Assembly: GCA_046294495.1 (NCBI GenBank)
Contig: JBKBKV010000051.1
Location: 1 to 13,027, forward strand
Direction: 5' to 3'
DNA: 13,027 bases
Source of the DNA: HRBIN23 sp046294495
GTDB lineage: Bacteria > Chloroflexota > Dehalococcoidia > Lucifugimonadales > HRBIN23
This document shows, piece by piece, positions 6,474 to 12,606 of this stretch. The notes beneath the pieces were generated by a model. The model saw nothing but the letters and a program-made list of their open reading frames with translations, was not told where the DNA came from and did no database searches. Both the position numbers and the translations under genes were made by a program. How positions within the stretch are numbered: the stretch's first letter is position 1; the number at the start of each line of letters is the position of its first letter.

Positions 6474-7409
6474 TCACCGGCTAACAGGGGCCTGAAGGGC
6501 AATGGGGAGGGCGTGTTCGTCCTCCAGGAACCCCTGGAAGGCCTCGGGGTGGAGAATCTGGGCCAGCATCTCCAAGCCCTTTACCAGGCGGGGGCCAGGG
6601 CGGCTGTAGTAGGCGTGGGCATTGCACGCCCAGACGCGCCCCTGTAGCACAGCCGGGAGGTGGTTCCACCCTGGTAGGCGGGCGAGCAGGCTCACCTGAC
6701 GGGCCGCCTGCTGGGCAGTGAACCCGCAGGGCATCAGCACCAGCACATCCGGCCGTGCCTCTACTACTTGTTGCCATGAGACAGTGAAGGATGGCAGACC
6801 AGCCCGCCCTAAGGCGTCATCTCCCCCAGCCAGTGCGACCATCTGGGGCACCCAGTGGCCGGCCACGATGAGGGGGTCTAGCCACTCCAGGCAGACGACA
6901 CGCGGACGATAGGGGACTCGCTGCCCTTTCTCTCCTATATCGCCAATACGTTGGCGGAGGCTGTTGACCAGTGCCGTTGCCCGTGGCAAGGTGCTGGTGG
7001 CCTCTCCCACCCGCAGGATGTCCTCTAGCATCCCTTCCAAGGAGTGGGGGTCCAGGGAGAGTAGGCGGGGGGGCGGGCACAGGCTCTGGATCTCTTGATG
7101 CACAATGCGCTGGGGGACAGCGCAGACTTCACATAATCCTTGGGTGAGGACGAGGTCGGGGCGAAGTTCCTCCAGTAACTGATGCTCCAGGCGATAAATG
7201 GGGAGGCCATGCCCCACCAGCGACCTGACGGTAGCATCTATCTCCCTCGGTGTCATAGTAGAAGGGTCAAAGACACACCGCACAAGGACGGGCTTGGCCC
7301 TAGCCTCTGGGGGGTAGTCGCACTCGTGGCTTACGGCGAGCACCTGTTCGCCCAGGCCCAAGGCAAAGGCGATTTCCGTAGCGCTGGGCAAAAGGGAAAC
7401 GATGCGCAT
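6474..7409 (-). CDS. Cobalamin-binding-type (BtuF-like) periplasmic-binding-fold protein without signal peptide
   Basis: This 311-residue protein has the two-lobed helical-backbone substrate-binding fold of BtuF/FhuD-type proteins (COG0614). It begins directly with the first strand, MRIVSLLPSATEIAFALGLG, and continues with VSHECDYPPEA. Later motifs include LTQGLCEVCAVP, CLEWLDPLIVAGHWVPQMVALAGG and VLMPCGF. These are typical of a bacterial subfamily annotated as cobalamin-binding or ABC substrate-binding protein that lacks an export signal. The ATG at 7409 is chosen because GGGAGG lies four bases upstream; the longer in-frame TTG at 7493 has no ribosome site and would not add a signal peptide or lipobox. 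No ABC permease or ATPase is nearby. The stop is 46 bp before the next minus-strand gene. Vitamin B12 as the ligand is family knowledge, not visible here; a cytosolic location is inferred. Confidence 0.82.
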   Translation of the reverse strand: MRIVSLLPSATEIAFALGLGEQVLAVSHECDYPPEARAKPVLVRCVFDPSTMTPREIDATVRSLVGHGLPIYRLEHQLLEELRPDLVLTQGLCEVCAVPQRIVHQEIQSLCPPPRLLSLDPHSLEGMLEDILRVGEATSTLPRATALVNSLRQRIGDIGEKGQRVPYRPRVVCLEWLDPLIVAGHWVPQMVALAGGDDALGRAGLPSFTVSWQQVVEARPDVLVLMPCGFTAQQAARQVSLLARLPGWNHLPAVLQGRVWACNAHAYYSRPGPRLVKGLEMLAQILHPEAFQGFLEDEHALPIALQAPVSR

Positions 7410-7467
7410 ACAACCTCCCCTGGCTATACCGTAGCAGGTGGAGGGCTGGAATGCAACGCCCAATCCC

Positions 7468-7496
7468 TTGCCTTCGGTTGCTCCCTGCGCCAAAAT
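7468..7496 (+). promoter_or_regulatory. Candidate promoter for the ribokinase-family gene
   Basis: TTGCCT (7468-7473), a 17-bp spacer and CAAAAT (7491-7496) form a plausible sigma70-type promoter in the divergent region, about 30 bp before the start codon. Each hexamer departs from consensus, so this is tentative. Confidence 0.35.
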
Positions 7497-7526
7497 GGAG
7501 GGGTGTCAAACGGGAGGTAATGGCCT

Positions 7527-8465
7527 ATGGCTTCTCCCCATATTCTGGTGGTGGGCGGCATCAATATGGACTTGGTCGTTATAACGCCACGCTTCCCCGC
7601 ATCTGGGGAGACGGTGGTAGGGGAGCGCTTCTTTATTACCCCAGGTGGGAAAGGGGCGAACCAGGCAGTGGCCTGCGCCCGCCTGGGCGCCCGCTGTAGC
7701 CTGGTGGGGCGGGTTGGCAACGACACCTTCGGGCAAGACCTACTGGCCAGTTTGACGGCGCGAGGTGTAGACATTCAGGGGGTGGGCCAGGACGACCTGG
7801 CGTCCTCAGGGGTGGCTTTCATTGAGGTGGATGCTACAGGGCAGAACCGTATCGTGCAGGTGGTGGGGGCCAACGGGCGGTGTGGGCTGGAGGAGGTGAA
7901 AAAAGCCCAGCGCCTATTACACCACGCCGATGCCCTCCTCTTTTCCCTGGAGGTTTCCCCCGTGCTTCTTCTTGAGGTGGGACGAATGGCACGGGAACAG
8001 GGTGCCCTGGTGGTCTTCAACCCAGCCCCTGCCAAGCCTTTCCCCAGCGCCCTCTACCCTCTGTCCCACTACATTGTCCCCAACGAGACAGAGGTATCGG
8101 CCCTGGTGGGCTATCCCGTGGGCGACCAGGACAGCCTGCGCCGCGCAGCGGAGGAGTTGTTGGGGAGGGGATGCCAGGGGGTAGTTATTACCCTGGGGGA
8201 GCGGGGGGCTTTCTTCAAAAGCGCCGAGGGCGAAGGGTATGTGCCAGCCTTTCCTGTGAAAGCGGTGGATACTGTGGGGGCAGGGGATGCTTTCTGCGGC
8301 GCACTCACACTCGCCCTGGCAGAAGGGAAGCACCTTAAAGAGGCGGTGCGCTTTGCTAACGCTGCCGGGGCTGTGGCCGTTACCAAGCCTGGCGCTCAGG
8401 AGGCCATGCCCTCTCGTGAAGAGGTGGAAGAGGTGTTGCGACGCTATGCCAGGGAGGCGCTATAA
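7527..8465 (+). CDS. rbsK: Ribokinase / PfkB-family sugar kinase
   Basis: This cytosolic kinase phosphorylates a sugar with ATP; ribokinase itself makes ribose-5-phosphate. At 312 residues it has the usual ribokinase length. The PfkB signature 1 region is PGGKGANQAVACARLGA (39-55). N13 and D15 lie in the sugar-binding strand (GGINMDLV). NPAPAK (165-170), PNETE (185-189) and ITLGERGAFF (221-230) are typical ribokinase motifs. The C-terminal signature DTVGAGDAFCGAL (248-260) carries the anion hole and the catalytic base D254, equivalent to Asp255 of E. coli RbsK. The start ATG has GGGAGG nine bases upstream. The gene is transcribed alone on the plus strand, divergent from the cobalamin-binding-type gene and convergent with the crotonase. 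No ribose transporter is nearby, so another pentose or nucleoside substrate is possible. Confidence 0.88.
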   Translation: MASPHILVVGGINMDLVVITPRFPASGETVVGERFFITPGGKGANQAVACARLGARCSLVGRVGNDTFGQDLLASLTARGVDIQGVGQDDLASSGVAFIEVDATGQNRIVQVVGANGRCGLEEVKKAQRLLHHADALLFSLEVSPVLLLEVGRMAREQGALVVFNPAPAKPFPSALYPLSHYIVPNETEVSALVGYPVGDQDSLRRAAEELLGRGCQGVVITLGERGAFFKSAEGEGYVPAFPVKAVDTVGAGDAFCGALTLALAEGKHLKEAVRFANAAGAVAVTKPGAQEAMPSREEVEEVLRRYAREAL

Positions 8466-8652
8466 AAGCCCATTCGGTGAGCCTTACCGCCGTTGGGGTG
8501 CCTATTCAGCCCCTCTTGACAAATGGCGGAGTGGGTTTCTCACATCCCCTTTGCGCTGGTGCACACCGAGGGTTTAGGGGGCTGGGTTACCCGTAAGTAT
8601 ATCCGAGGCTGCTTTTTATGCCCTGCACGCCTTGAGGATGGCCCCCTGGCTG

Positions 8653-9513
8653 TTATCTGCCTTTGAAGGCTGGCTTGCGCTTCTCCAGGAAGGCCCGCAC
8701 CCCCTCCTTGTGGTCCTCCGTCTCCCGCGCCAGGTCTTGGGCCACCCCTGCCCATTCCAGGTGGGTGCGGAAGTCGCTGGTGAGGCCTTGGTGCACGAGG
8801 TATTTGATCAGCCCCATTGCGAAGGTGGCGCCTCGGGCCAGACGCTCGGCCAGGGCCATGGCCTCGTCCAGGAGGTGCTCGTGGGGCACTACTTTGCTTA
8901 CCAGCCCCCAGCGCAGGGCGTCTTCTGCCTTCACAGCATCGCCTGTGTATTGCATGAGCAGGGTGTTGCTCAGCCCAATAAGACGGGGCAGTTGCCAGCA
9001 GGAGCCGTCGGCAGGGACGAGGCCGACACGGATGAACGCCTCAGCAAACTCGGCCCGCTCCGAGGCGATGCGGATGTCGCAGGAGAGGGCCAGACCAGCA
9101 CCTACACCGTAGGCGAACCCGTTGACGGCGGCAATGGAGGGCTTGGGCAGGTCCCAGATACGCAGCGGGAGGAAGCGGGCGCCCTCACCCGGGGCCTCAC
9201 GGCGGCGAGCCCTGGGGGCGTAGCGCCGATCCATCTGTTCCCAGGGTGTAGGGTATGTTGGGGTGGGGGCCTCCTGTTGGCGCTGTGCAATGGCCTGCTG
9301 GAAGCCCCGCACATTCGCCCCTGAGCAGAAGGCGGGGTCTTCCCCCGTGAGCACCAGCACCCGCAGGTCTGGGCTGGTTTCAAAAGTATCCAGCGCCTGG
9401 GCGAGTTGCTGGGTCATCTCGGGGCCCATGGCGTTGCGTGTGCGGGGGTCGGAAAGGGTTACCAGGAAAATGCCGTTGCGCACCTCAGTCCGAACGAACT
9501 GTCCATTTGGCAT
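8653..9513 (-). CDS. Enoyl-CoA hydratase/isomerase (crotonase) family protein, PaaG-like
   Basis: Crotonases hydrate or isomerise acyl-CoA thioesters. The 286-residue protein shows the two oxyanion-hole regions, FCSGANVRGF (62-71) and VNGFAYGVGAGLALSCD (130-146). At the active site it reads FAEAFIRVGLVPADGSCWQLPRLIG (156-180). In rat enoyl-CoA hydratase the first catalytic Glu (144) aligns with Phe160 here, and an Asp (D169) occupies the later position. This pattern resembles PaaG-type isomerases rather than classical hydratases. An insertion of about 40 residues rich in Q, P and R (about 72-115) separates the first loop from the core. The ATG at 9513 is chosen for its AAGGAGG seven bases upstream and the promoter just before it; an upstream in-frame TTG at 9564 lies inside the promoter. 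It is divergent from the dehydrogenase gene. The exact substrate is unknown. Confidence 0.88.
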   Translation of the reverse strand: MPNGQFVRTEVRNGIFLVTLSDPRTRNAMGPEMTQQLAQALDTFETSPDLRVLVLTGEDPAFCSGANVRGFQQAIAQRQQEAPTPTYPTPWEQMDRRYAPRARRREAPGEGARFLPLRIWDLPKPSIAAVNGFAYGVGAGLALSCDIRIASERAEFAEAFIRVGLVPADGSCWQLPRLIGLSNTLLMQYTGDAVKAEDALRWGLVSKVVPHEHLLDEAMALAERLARGATFAMGLIKYLVHQGLTSDFRTHLEWAGVAQDLARETEDHKEGVRAFLEKRKPAFKGR

Positions 9514-9535
9514 AGAGCCACCTCCTTCCGCTGGG

Positions 9536-9564
9536 ATAATAGCCCTTGCGTGGTTTGGGTGCAA
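9536..9564 (-). promoter_or_regulatory. Promoter of the crotonase gene
   Basis: Minus-strand TTGCAC (9564-9559), a spacer of exactly 17 bp and TATTAT (9541-9536) form the best sigma70-like promoter in the window. Transcription would begin near 9529, about 16 bases before the ATG, leaving room for AAGGAGG. Confidence 0.65.
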
Positions 9565-9568
9565 CGGG

Positions 9569-9598
9569 TTGCCCTCCTATTTGAGGAAGCCTTATGCT
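9569..9598 (+). promoter_or_regulatory. Candidate promoter of the beta-hydroxyacid dehydrogenase gene
   Basis: TTGCCC (9569-9574), an 18-bp spacer and TATGCT (9593-9598) lie back to back with the crotonase promoter. Their -35 elements are only four bases apart, so one bound regulator could affect both genes. Confidence 0.4.
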
Positions 9599-9602
9599 TC
9601 AT

Positions 9603-9634
9603 CCAGTGGGGGAGAGAGTGCCCTCTGCCACTGG
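9603..9634 (+). promoter_or_regulatory. Inverted repeat in the dehydrogenase leader (possible operator or hairpin)
   Basis: CCAGTGG (9603-9609) and CCACTGG (9628-9634) are a perfect 7-bp inverted repeat separated by 18 bases, with a second short pair AGAG/CTCT inside. It overlaps the expected transcription start and ends just before the ribosome site AAGGAGG. It could be an operator or an mRNA hairpin controlling translation. Confidence 0.4.
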
Positions 9635-9647
9635 TAAGGAGGTAAAG

Positions 9648-10544
9648 ATGCGTGTGGGATTCATTGGCCTGGGAAACATGGGACGCCCCATGTCCACCAA
9701 CCTGGTAAAGGCTGGCCACGACTTGGTGGTCTACGACATCCGGGAGGAGGCGGGCCAGCCGTTGGTTGCTTTAGGGGCGCGCTGGGCGCAAGGCCCCAAA
9801 GCCGTGGCTCAGGCTGCCCAGGTGGTGTTCACCTCCCTCCCTGGCCCCAAGGAGGTGGAGGCGGTGGCCTTGGGGCCAGGGGGCATCCTGGAGGGGCTAC
9901 AGCCCGGGGGCGTGTATATAGACCTCTCCACTAACTCCCCCTCGTGCGCTCGGCGTGTGGCATCTGCCTTTCGTGCGCGGGGCCTGGCCATGCTAGACGC
10001 CCCTGTTAGCGGGGGTGTTACTGGAGCCGAGACCCGCGACCTGGCGGTGCTGGTGGGGGGAGATGAGGAGGTTTTCCAGAAGGTGAAGCCCCTGCTAGAC
10101 GCCATCGGCACGAAGGTGTTCTACTGCGGCCCCAGCGGAGCAGGGTGCATCTGCAAGATAGTGAACAACCTCATCTCCCTTTCCCTAAATGTTCTTATGG
10201 GCGAGGCGTTTACCATCGGGGTGAAGGCCGGGGTGCCCACCCGTGTCCTCTACGAGGCGGTTACGCGAAGTTCAGGGGACAACAATCGCCTGCGCCGCGG
10301 CCTCCGCAACCAACTCTTCAAAGGGAACTTCCAACCCGGCTTCGCGGTTGACTTGGCGCTCAAGGATGTGCGTCTAGGGCTGGAACTGGCTCGTGAACTG
10401 GACATTCCGGTGGAACTGTTGGCCCTTGTGGAGCAGAAATACCTGGAGGCCCACAACCGGGGATGGGGCCAGCGTAACTCGGATGCTGTGGTGCTACTGC
10501 AGGAGGAGCGAGCAAAGGTGGAACTGCGGGCACCCGACCTTTAG
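9648..10544 (+). CDS. 3-hydroxyisobutyrate dehydrogenase family (beta-hydroxyacid dehydrogenase / tartronate semialdehyde reductase type)
   Basis: This is an NAD(P)-dependent enzyme interconverting a beta-hydroxyacid and its semialdehyde. In the 298 residues, the N-terminal FIGLGNMGRPMSTNL (5-19) matches the family signature and Rossmann glycine motif. TSLPGPKEV (62-70) and DAPVSGGVTGAE (117-128) form the substrate-binding part. GAGCICKIVNN (164-174) holds the catalytic lysine K170 and N174. KDVRLGLELARELDIP (239-254) is the conserved C-terminal helix. The ATG at 9648 has AAGGAGG five bases upstream; the in-frame ATG at 9594 lies within the promoter and is rejected. Candidate roles are 3-hydroxyisobutyrate oxidation in valine breakdown, fitting the divergent crotonase, or tartronate semialdehyde reduction downstream of glyoxylate, fitting the glycolate operon. 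The sequence does not separate these. Its stop overlaps that of gltX. Confidence 0.88.
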   Translation: MRVGFIGLGNMGRPMSTNLVKAGHDLVVYDIREEAGQPLVALGARWAQGPKAVAQAAQVVFTSLPGPKEVEAVALGPGGILEGLQPGGVYIDLSTNSPSCARRVASAFRARGLAMLDAPVSGGVTGAETRDLAVLVGGDEEVFQKVKPLLDAIGTKVFYCGPSGAGCICKIVNNLISLSLNVLMGEAFTIGVKAGVPTRVLYEAVTRSSGDNNRLRRGLRNQLFKGNFQPGFAVDLALKDVRLGLELARELDIPVELLALVEQKYLEAHNRGWGQRNSDAVVLLQEERAKVELRAPDL

Positions 10545-12058
10545 CGGGATTCCCCGGCGGGGGTGTCCATTACCTTTTTAATAGCCGCCTCCAAACGCTT
10601 TAGGCTCCGCTCTTTCCCCAGCACCTCCAGGGTCTGGAAGAGGGGAGGGGCCGCCGTGCGCCCTGTAGTGGCCACGCGGATGGCCCCAAAAACCTGCCCC
10701 GTTTTCTGCCCCAGGGCGTCGCACAGGGGTCGTAGGAGACCCTCTAGAGACGGCGCATCCCAGGTTGTAATGGTGCACAGGGCATCCAGGACAGCCTTCA
10801 AGGTGCGGCGCGTGGCGGGCCTATCCATCCCCTTTTGCACCAGCAAGGCCGGATCGTAGTCCAAGTCGTCCAGGAAGAAGAAGTCGGTGAGGCTCGCTGC
10901 CTCGGCCAGGGTAAAAAGGCGTTCCTGCACCAGGGGGACGATACGCAGGAGATACCCCCTATCCAGGGGGCGTGGGACGCTGTCGGGAAGCCCCCCTTCC
11001 GCCTGGGGGCGCTCCAAGAAGGGCAGGAGTCGGTGAGCCAACTCTTGGGGGGCTAGACGACGGATGTATACACCGTTCATCCAGGTCAGTTTCTCCAGGT
11101 TGAAGATGGCCCCAGCCTTTGTAACTCGCTCCAAGGAGAAGTGGCGGACCAGGTCTTCACGGCTGATGATCTCGGTGGTCTCGTCCAGCGACCAGCCCAA
11201 AAGGGCCAGGAAGTTGACCATAGCCTCTGGCAAGTAGCCCAGGCGCTTGTATTCCCTTATGGAGGTGGCTCCGTGGCGCTTGGAGAGTTTGGAGCGGTCT
11301 GGCCCAAGGATCATGGGGAGGTGGGCGAAGAGGGGGGGCTCCCAGCCCAGGGCGCGGTAGAGGAGGAGATGGCGTGGGGTGCTGGGGAGCCACTCCTCGG
11401 CGCGCAGCACATGGGTGATGCCCATAGTGTGGTCGTCAACCACCACCGCCAGGTGGTAGGTGGGGAAGCCATCGCCCTTCAGGCAGACAAAGTCGTCCAG
11501 CAGGGCCGTCCTCCACCGCACCTCCCCGCGGATAAGGTCGTGGACAATCACCTCCTCTCCCGGCTCCCGGGGGACACGGAAGCGGACAACGCTCTTGCGC
11601 CCCTGGGCGCGCAGGGCCTCTTTCTCCTGTGGGGCTAGGGTGCGGCACTTGCCCCAGTAGCCTGGGGGCTGGCGCAGGCGCTGTTGTTCTTGGCGCATGG
11701 CCTCCAGTTCGTGAGGGGTGCAGAAGCACTCGTAGGCCCACCCGCGTTCCATAAGGGCCTGGGCCGCCTGGTGGTAGAGTGGGAGCCGCTGGGACTGGAA
11801 GTAGGGGCTGTAGGGGCCAAAACTGCTTTGGCCGTCGGGAGTGGGGCCCTCATCCCAGTCCAGGCCCAGCCACTGGAGGCCCTCCAGGATGGCCTCCAAG
11901 GCACCGGGGACGAGTCGTTCCCGGTCGGTGTCCTCTATACGCACGATGAAAGCTCCCCCGTGGTGGCGGGCGAACAGCCAGTTGAAGAGGGCGGTGCGGA
12001 TGTTGCCCACATGGGGTTCACCAGTGGGACTAGGAGCATAGCGGACACGCACCCACAC
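10541..12058 (-). CDS. gltX: Glutamyl-tRNA synthetase (class I)
   Basis: The enzyme attaches glutamate to tRNA-Glu (and, in non-discriminating forms, tRNA-Gln). Numbered from the GTG start it has 505 residues. The HIGH-type motif lies in RYAPSPTGEPHVGNIRTALFN (about 6-26; H15-V-G-N). FIVRIEDTDRERLV follows, then the Cys-containing CFCTPHELEAMRQEQ insert (about 112-126). The WLPSTPRHLLLY region comes next, and the KMSKS-type motif KLSKRHGATS starts at about 257. The C-terminal anticodon-binding domain is full length. The GTG at 12058 is preferred because AGGAG (12068-12072) lies nine bases upstream and the protein then begins WVRVRYAPSPTG, as in the family. The TTG at 12076 would add six residues without a ribosome site. 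tRNA discrimination cannot be judged here. Confidence 0.95.
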   Translation of the reverse strand: MWVRVRYAPSPTGEPHVGNIRTALFNWLFARHHGGAFIVRIEDTDRERLVPGALEAILEGLQWLGLDWDEGPTPDGQSSFGPYSPYFQSQRLPLYHQAAQALMERGWAYECFCTPHELEAMRQEQQRLRQPPGYWGKCRTLAPQEKEALRAQGRKSVVRFRVPREPGEEVIVHDLIRGEVRWRTALLDDFVCLKGDGFPTYHLAVVVDDHTMGITHVLRAEEWLPSTPRHLLLYRALGWEPPLFAHLPMILGPDRSKLSKRHGATSIREYKRLGYLPEAMVNFLALLGWSLDETTEIISREDLVRHFSLERVTKAGAIFNLEKLTWMNGVYIRRLAPQELAHRLLPFLERPQAEGGLPDSVPRPLDRGYLLRIVPLVQERLFTLAEAASLTDFFFLDDLDYDPALLVQKGMDRPATRRTLKAVLDALCTITTWDAPSLEGLLRPLCDALGQKTGQVFGAIRVATTGRTAAPPLFQTLEVLGKERSLKRLEAAIKKVMDTPAGESR

Positions 12059-12067
12059 AGGTAATGG

Positions 12068-12072
12068 CTCCT
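12068..12072 (-). promoter_or_regulatory. Ribosome binding site supporting the GTG start of gltX
   Basis: AGGAG on the minus strand lies nine bases before the GTG at 12058 and inside the codons that would follow the alternative TTG at 12076. It therefore favours the downstream start. Confidence 0.5.
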
Positions 12073-12183
12073 GCAAAGTTTTCCCTTATCCGTTTACCTT
12101 CGGGTGTTCCCCCGTATTGCATCCCCCTAATGGGGCCATAGGGTGGAGTGAGGCACTACCAATAAGCCGTTTCGGGGCACCCT

Positions 12184-12561
12184 CTAGGCGAGTTTGCGCT
12201 CGGCGTCTACCAACTGAAGGCGCCAGCCGTCGGGGTCGCGGAAGTTCACGATGGTGCGCCCTGTGGCCTCAACAAAGGTGGGTGGGGCCTCAAAAGATAC
12301 GCCCTTTTCCTTCAGTTCCTCGTAGGCTTGGCGGGCATTCTGCACCTTGAAGGCGATGTGGTTCACGCCGATGTTCTCCTCGCCCTGCACCTTGTGGATT
12401 TCAAAGACGGGCTGGTTGGGGCCTGGGAGTTGCAACTCTGCCGACCCTCCGTGGTGAGGCGTTCGGCGCAAGAGGCGAAACCCCAGTTTCTGGAAAAACT
12501 CCACGAACTCGTCCACATCGCGGACAATCAACTCTATGTGGTCAACTGAGAGTGCAGGCAC
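12184..12561 (-). CDS. VOC-superfamily (glyoxalase/dioxygenase-fold) protein
   Basis: The 125-residue protein is a single vicinal-oxygen-chelate unit of two beta-alpha-beta-beta-beta repeats: VDHIELIVRDVDEFVEFFQKLGF (6-28) and VNHIAFKVQNARQAYEELKEKGV (66-88), closing with FRDPDGWRLQLVD (107-119). Likely metal ligands are H8, E54 (VFEIHKV), H68 and Q116, the last being Glu in most glyoxalase I enzymes. The size and repeats fit methylglyoxal- or methylmalonyl-CoA-epimerase-like and many uncharacterised VOC proteins, so no reaction is assigned. The GTG start at 12561 has AGGAGG five bases upstream. It follows the R3H gene after 45 bp on the same strand and is 125 bp upstream of gltX. Confidence 0.85.
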   Translation of the reverse strand: MPALSVDHIELIVRDVDEFVEFFQKLGFRLLRRTPHHGGSAELQLPGPNQPVFEIHKVQGEENIGVNHIAFKVQNARQAYEELKEKGVSFEAPPTFVEATGRTIVNFRDPDGWRLQLVDAERKLA

Positions 12562-12580
12562 GGCTTCCTCCTACAAGGGT

Positions 12581-12598
12581 GAAGGGACACGACCCTTC
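12581..12598 (-). repeat. Short hairpin between the R3H and VOC genes
   Basis: GAAGGG (12581-12586) and CCCTTC (12593-12598) form a perfect 6-bp stem with a 6-nt loop. An overlapping alternative pairs AAGGGT (12575-12580) with ACCCTT (12592-12597). No T-tract follows, so it is not a standard terminator; it may only shape the leader of the VOC gene. Confidence 0.3.
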
Positions 12599-12606
12599 TC
12601 CATAGT

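Noticed and set aside
7410..7467. Minus-strand promoter for the cobalamin-binding-type gene (TATAGC near 7422-7427).
   Set aside because: No acceptable -35 hexamer lies 16-18 bp upstream; a TTGACA further upstream has no partner -10.
8466..8652. Possible bidirectional terminator between the convergent ribokinase and crotonase genes (CGGTGA/TTACCG at 8475-8489; GGGG/CCCC just after).
   Set aside because: The stems are short or contain a G-T pair and neither strand shows a T-tract right after them.
8523..8666. A 47-codon plus-strand ORF (starts MAEWVSHIPFALV, contains CFLCPAR) between the ribokinase and crotonase genes, just after a TTGACA.
   Set aside because: It has no ribosome site, no -10 element at the proper distance from the TTGACA, its end overlaps the crotonase C-terminus, and I recognise no family. 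It stays possible but unsupported.
12059..12183. Promoter or terminator in the 125-bp gap between the VOC gene and gltX.
   Set aside because: Apart from the gltX ribosome site, only weak GC-rich pairings such as CGGG/CCCG and poor -10-like strings are visible.
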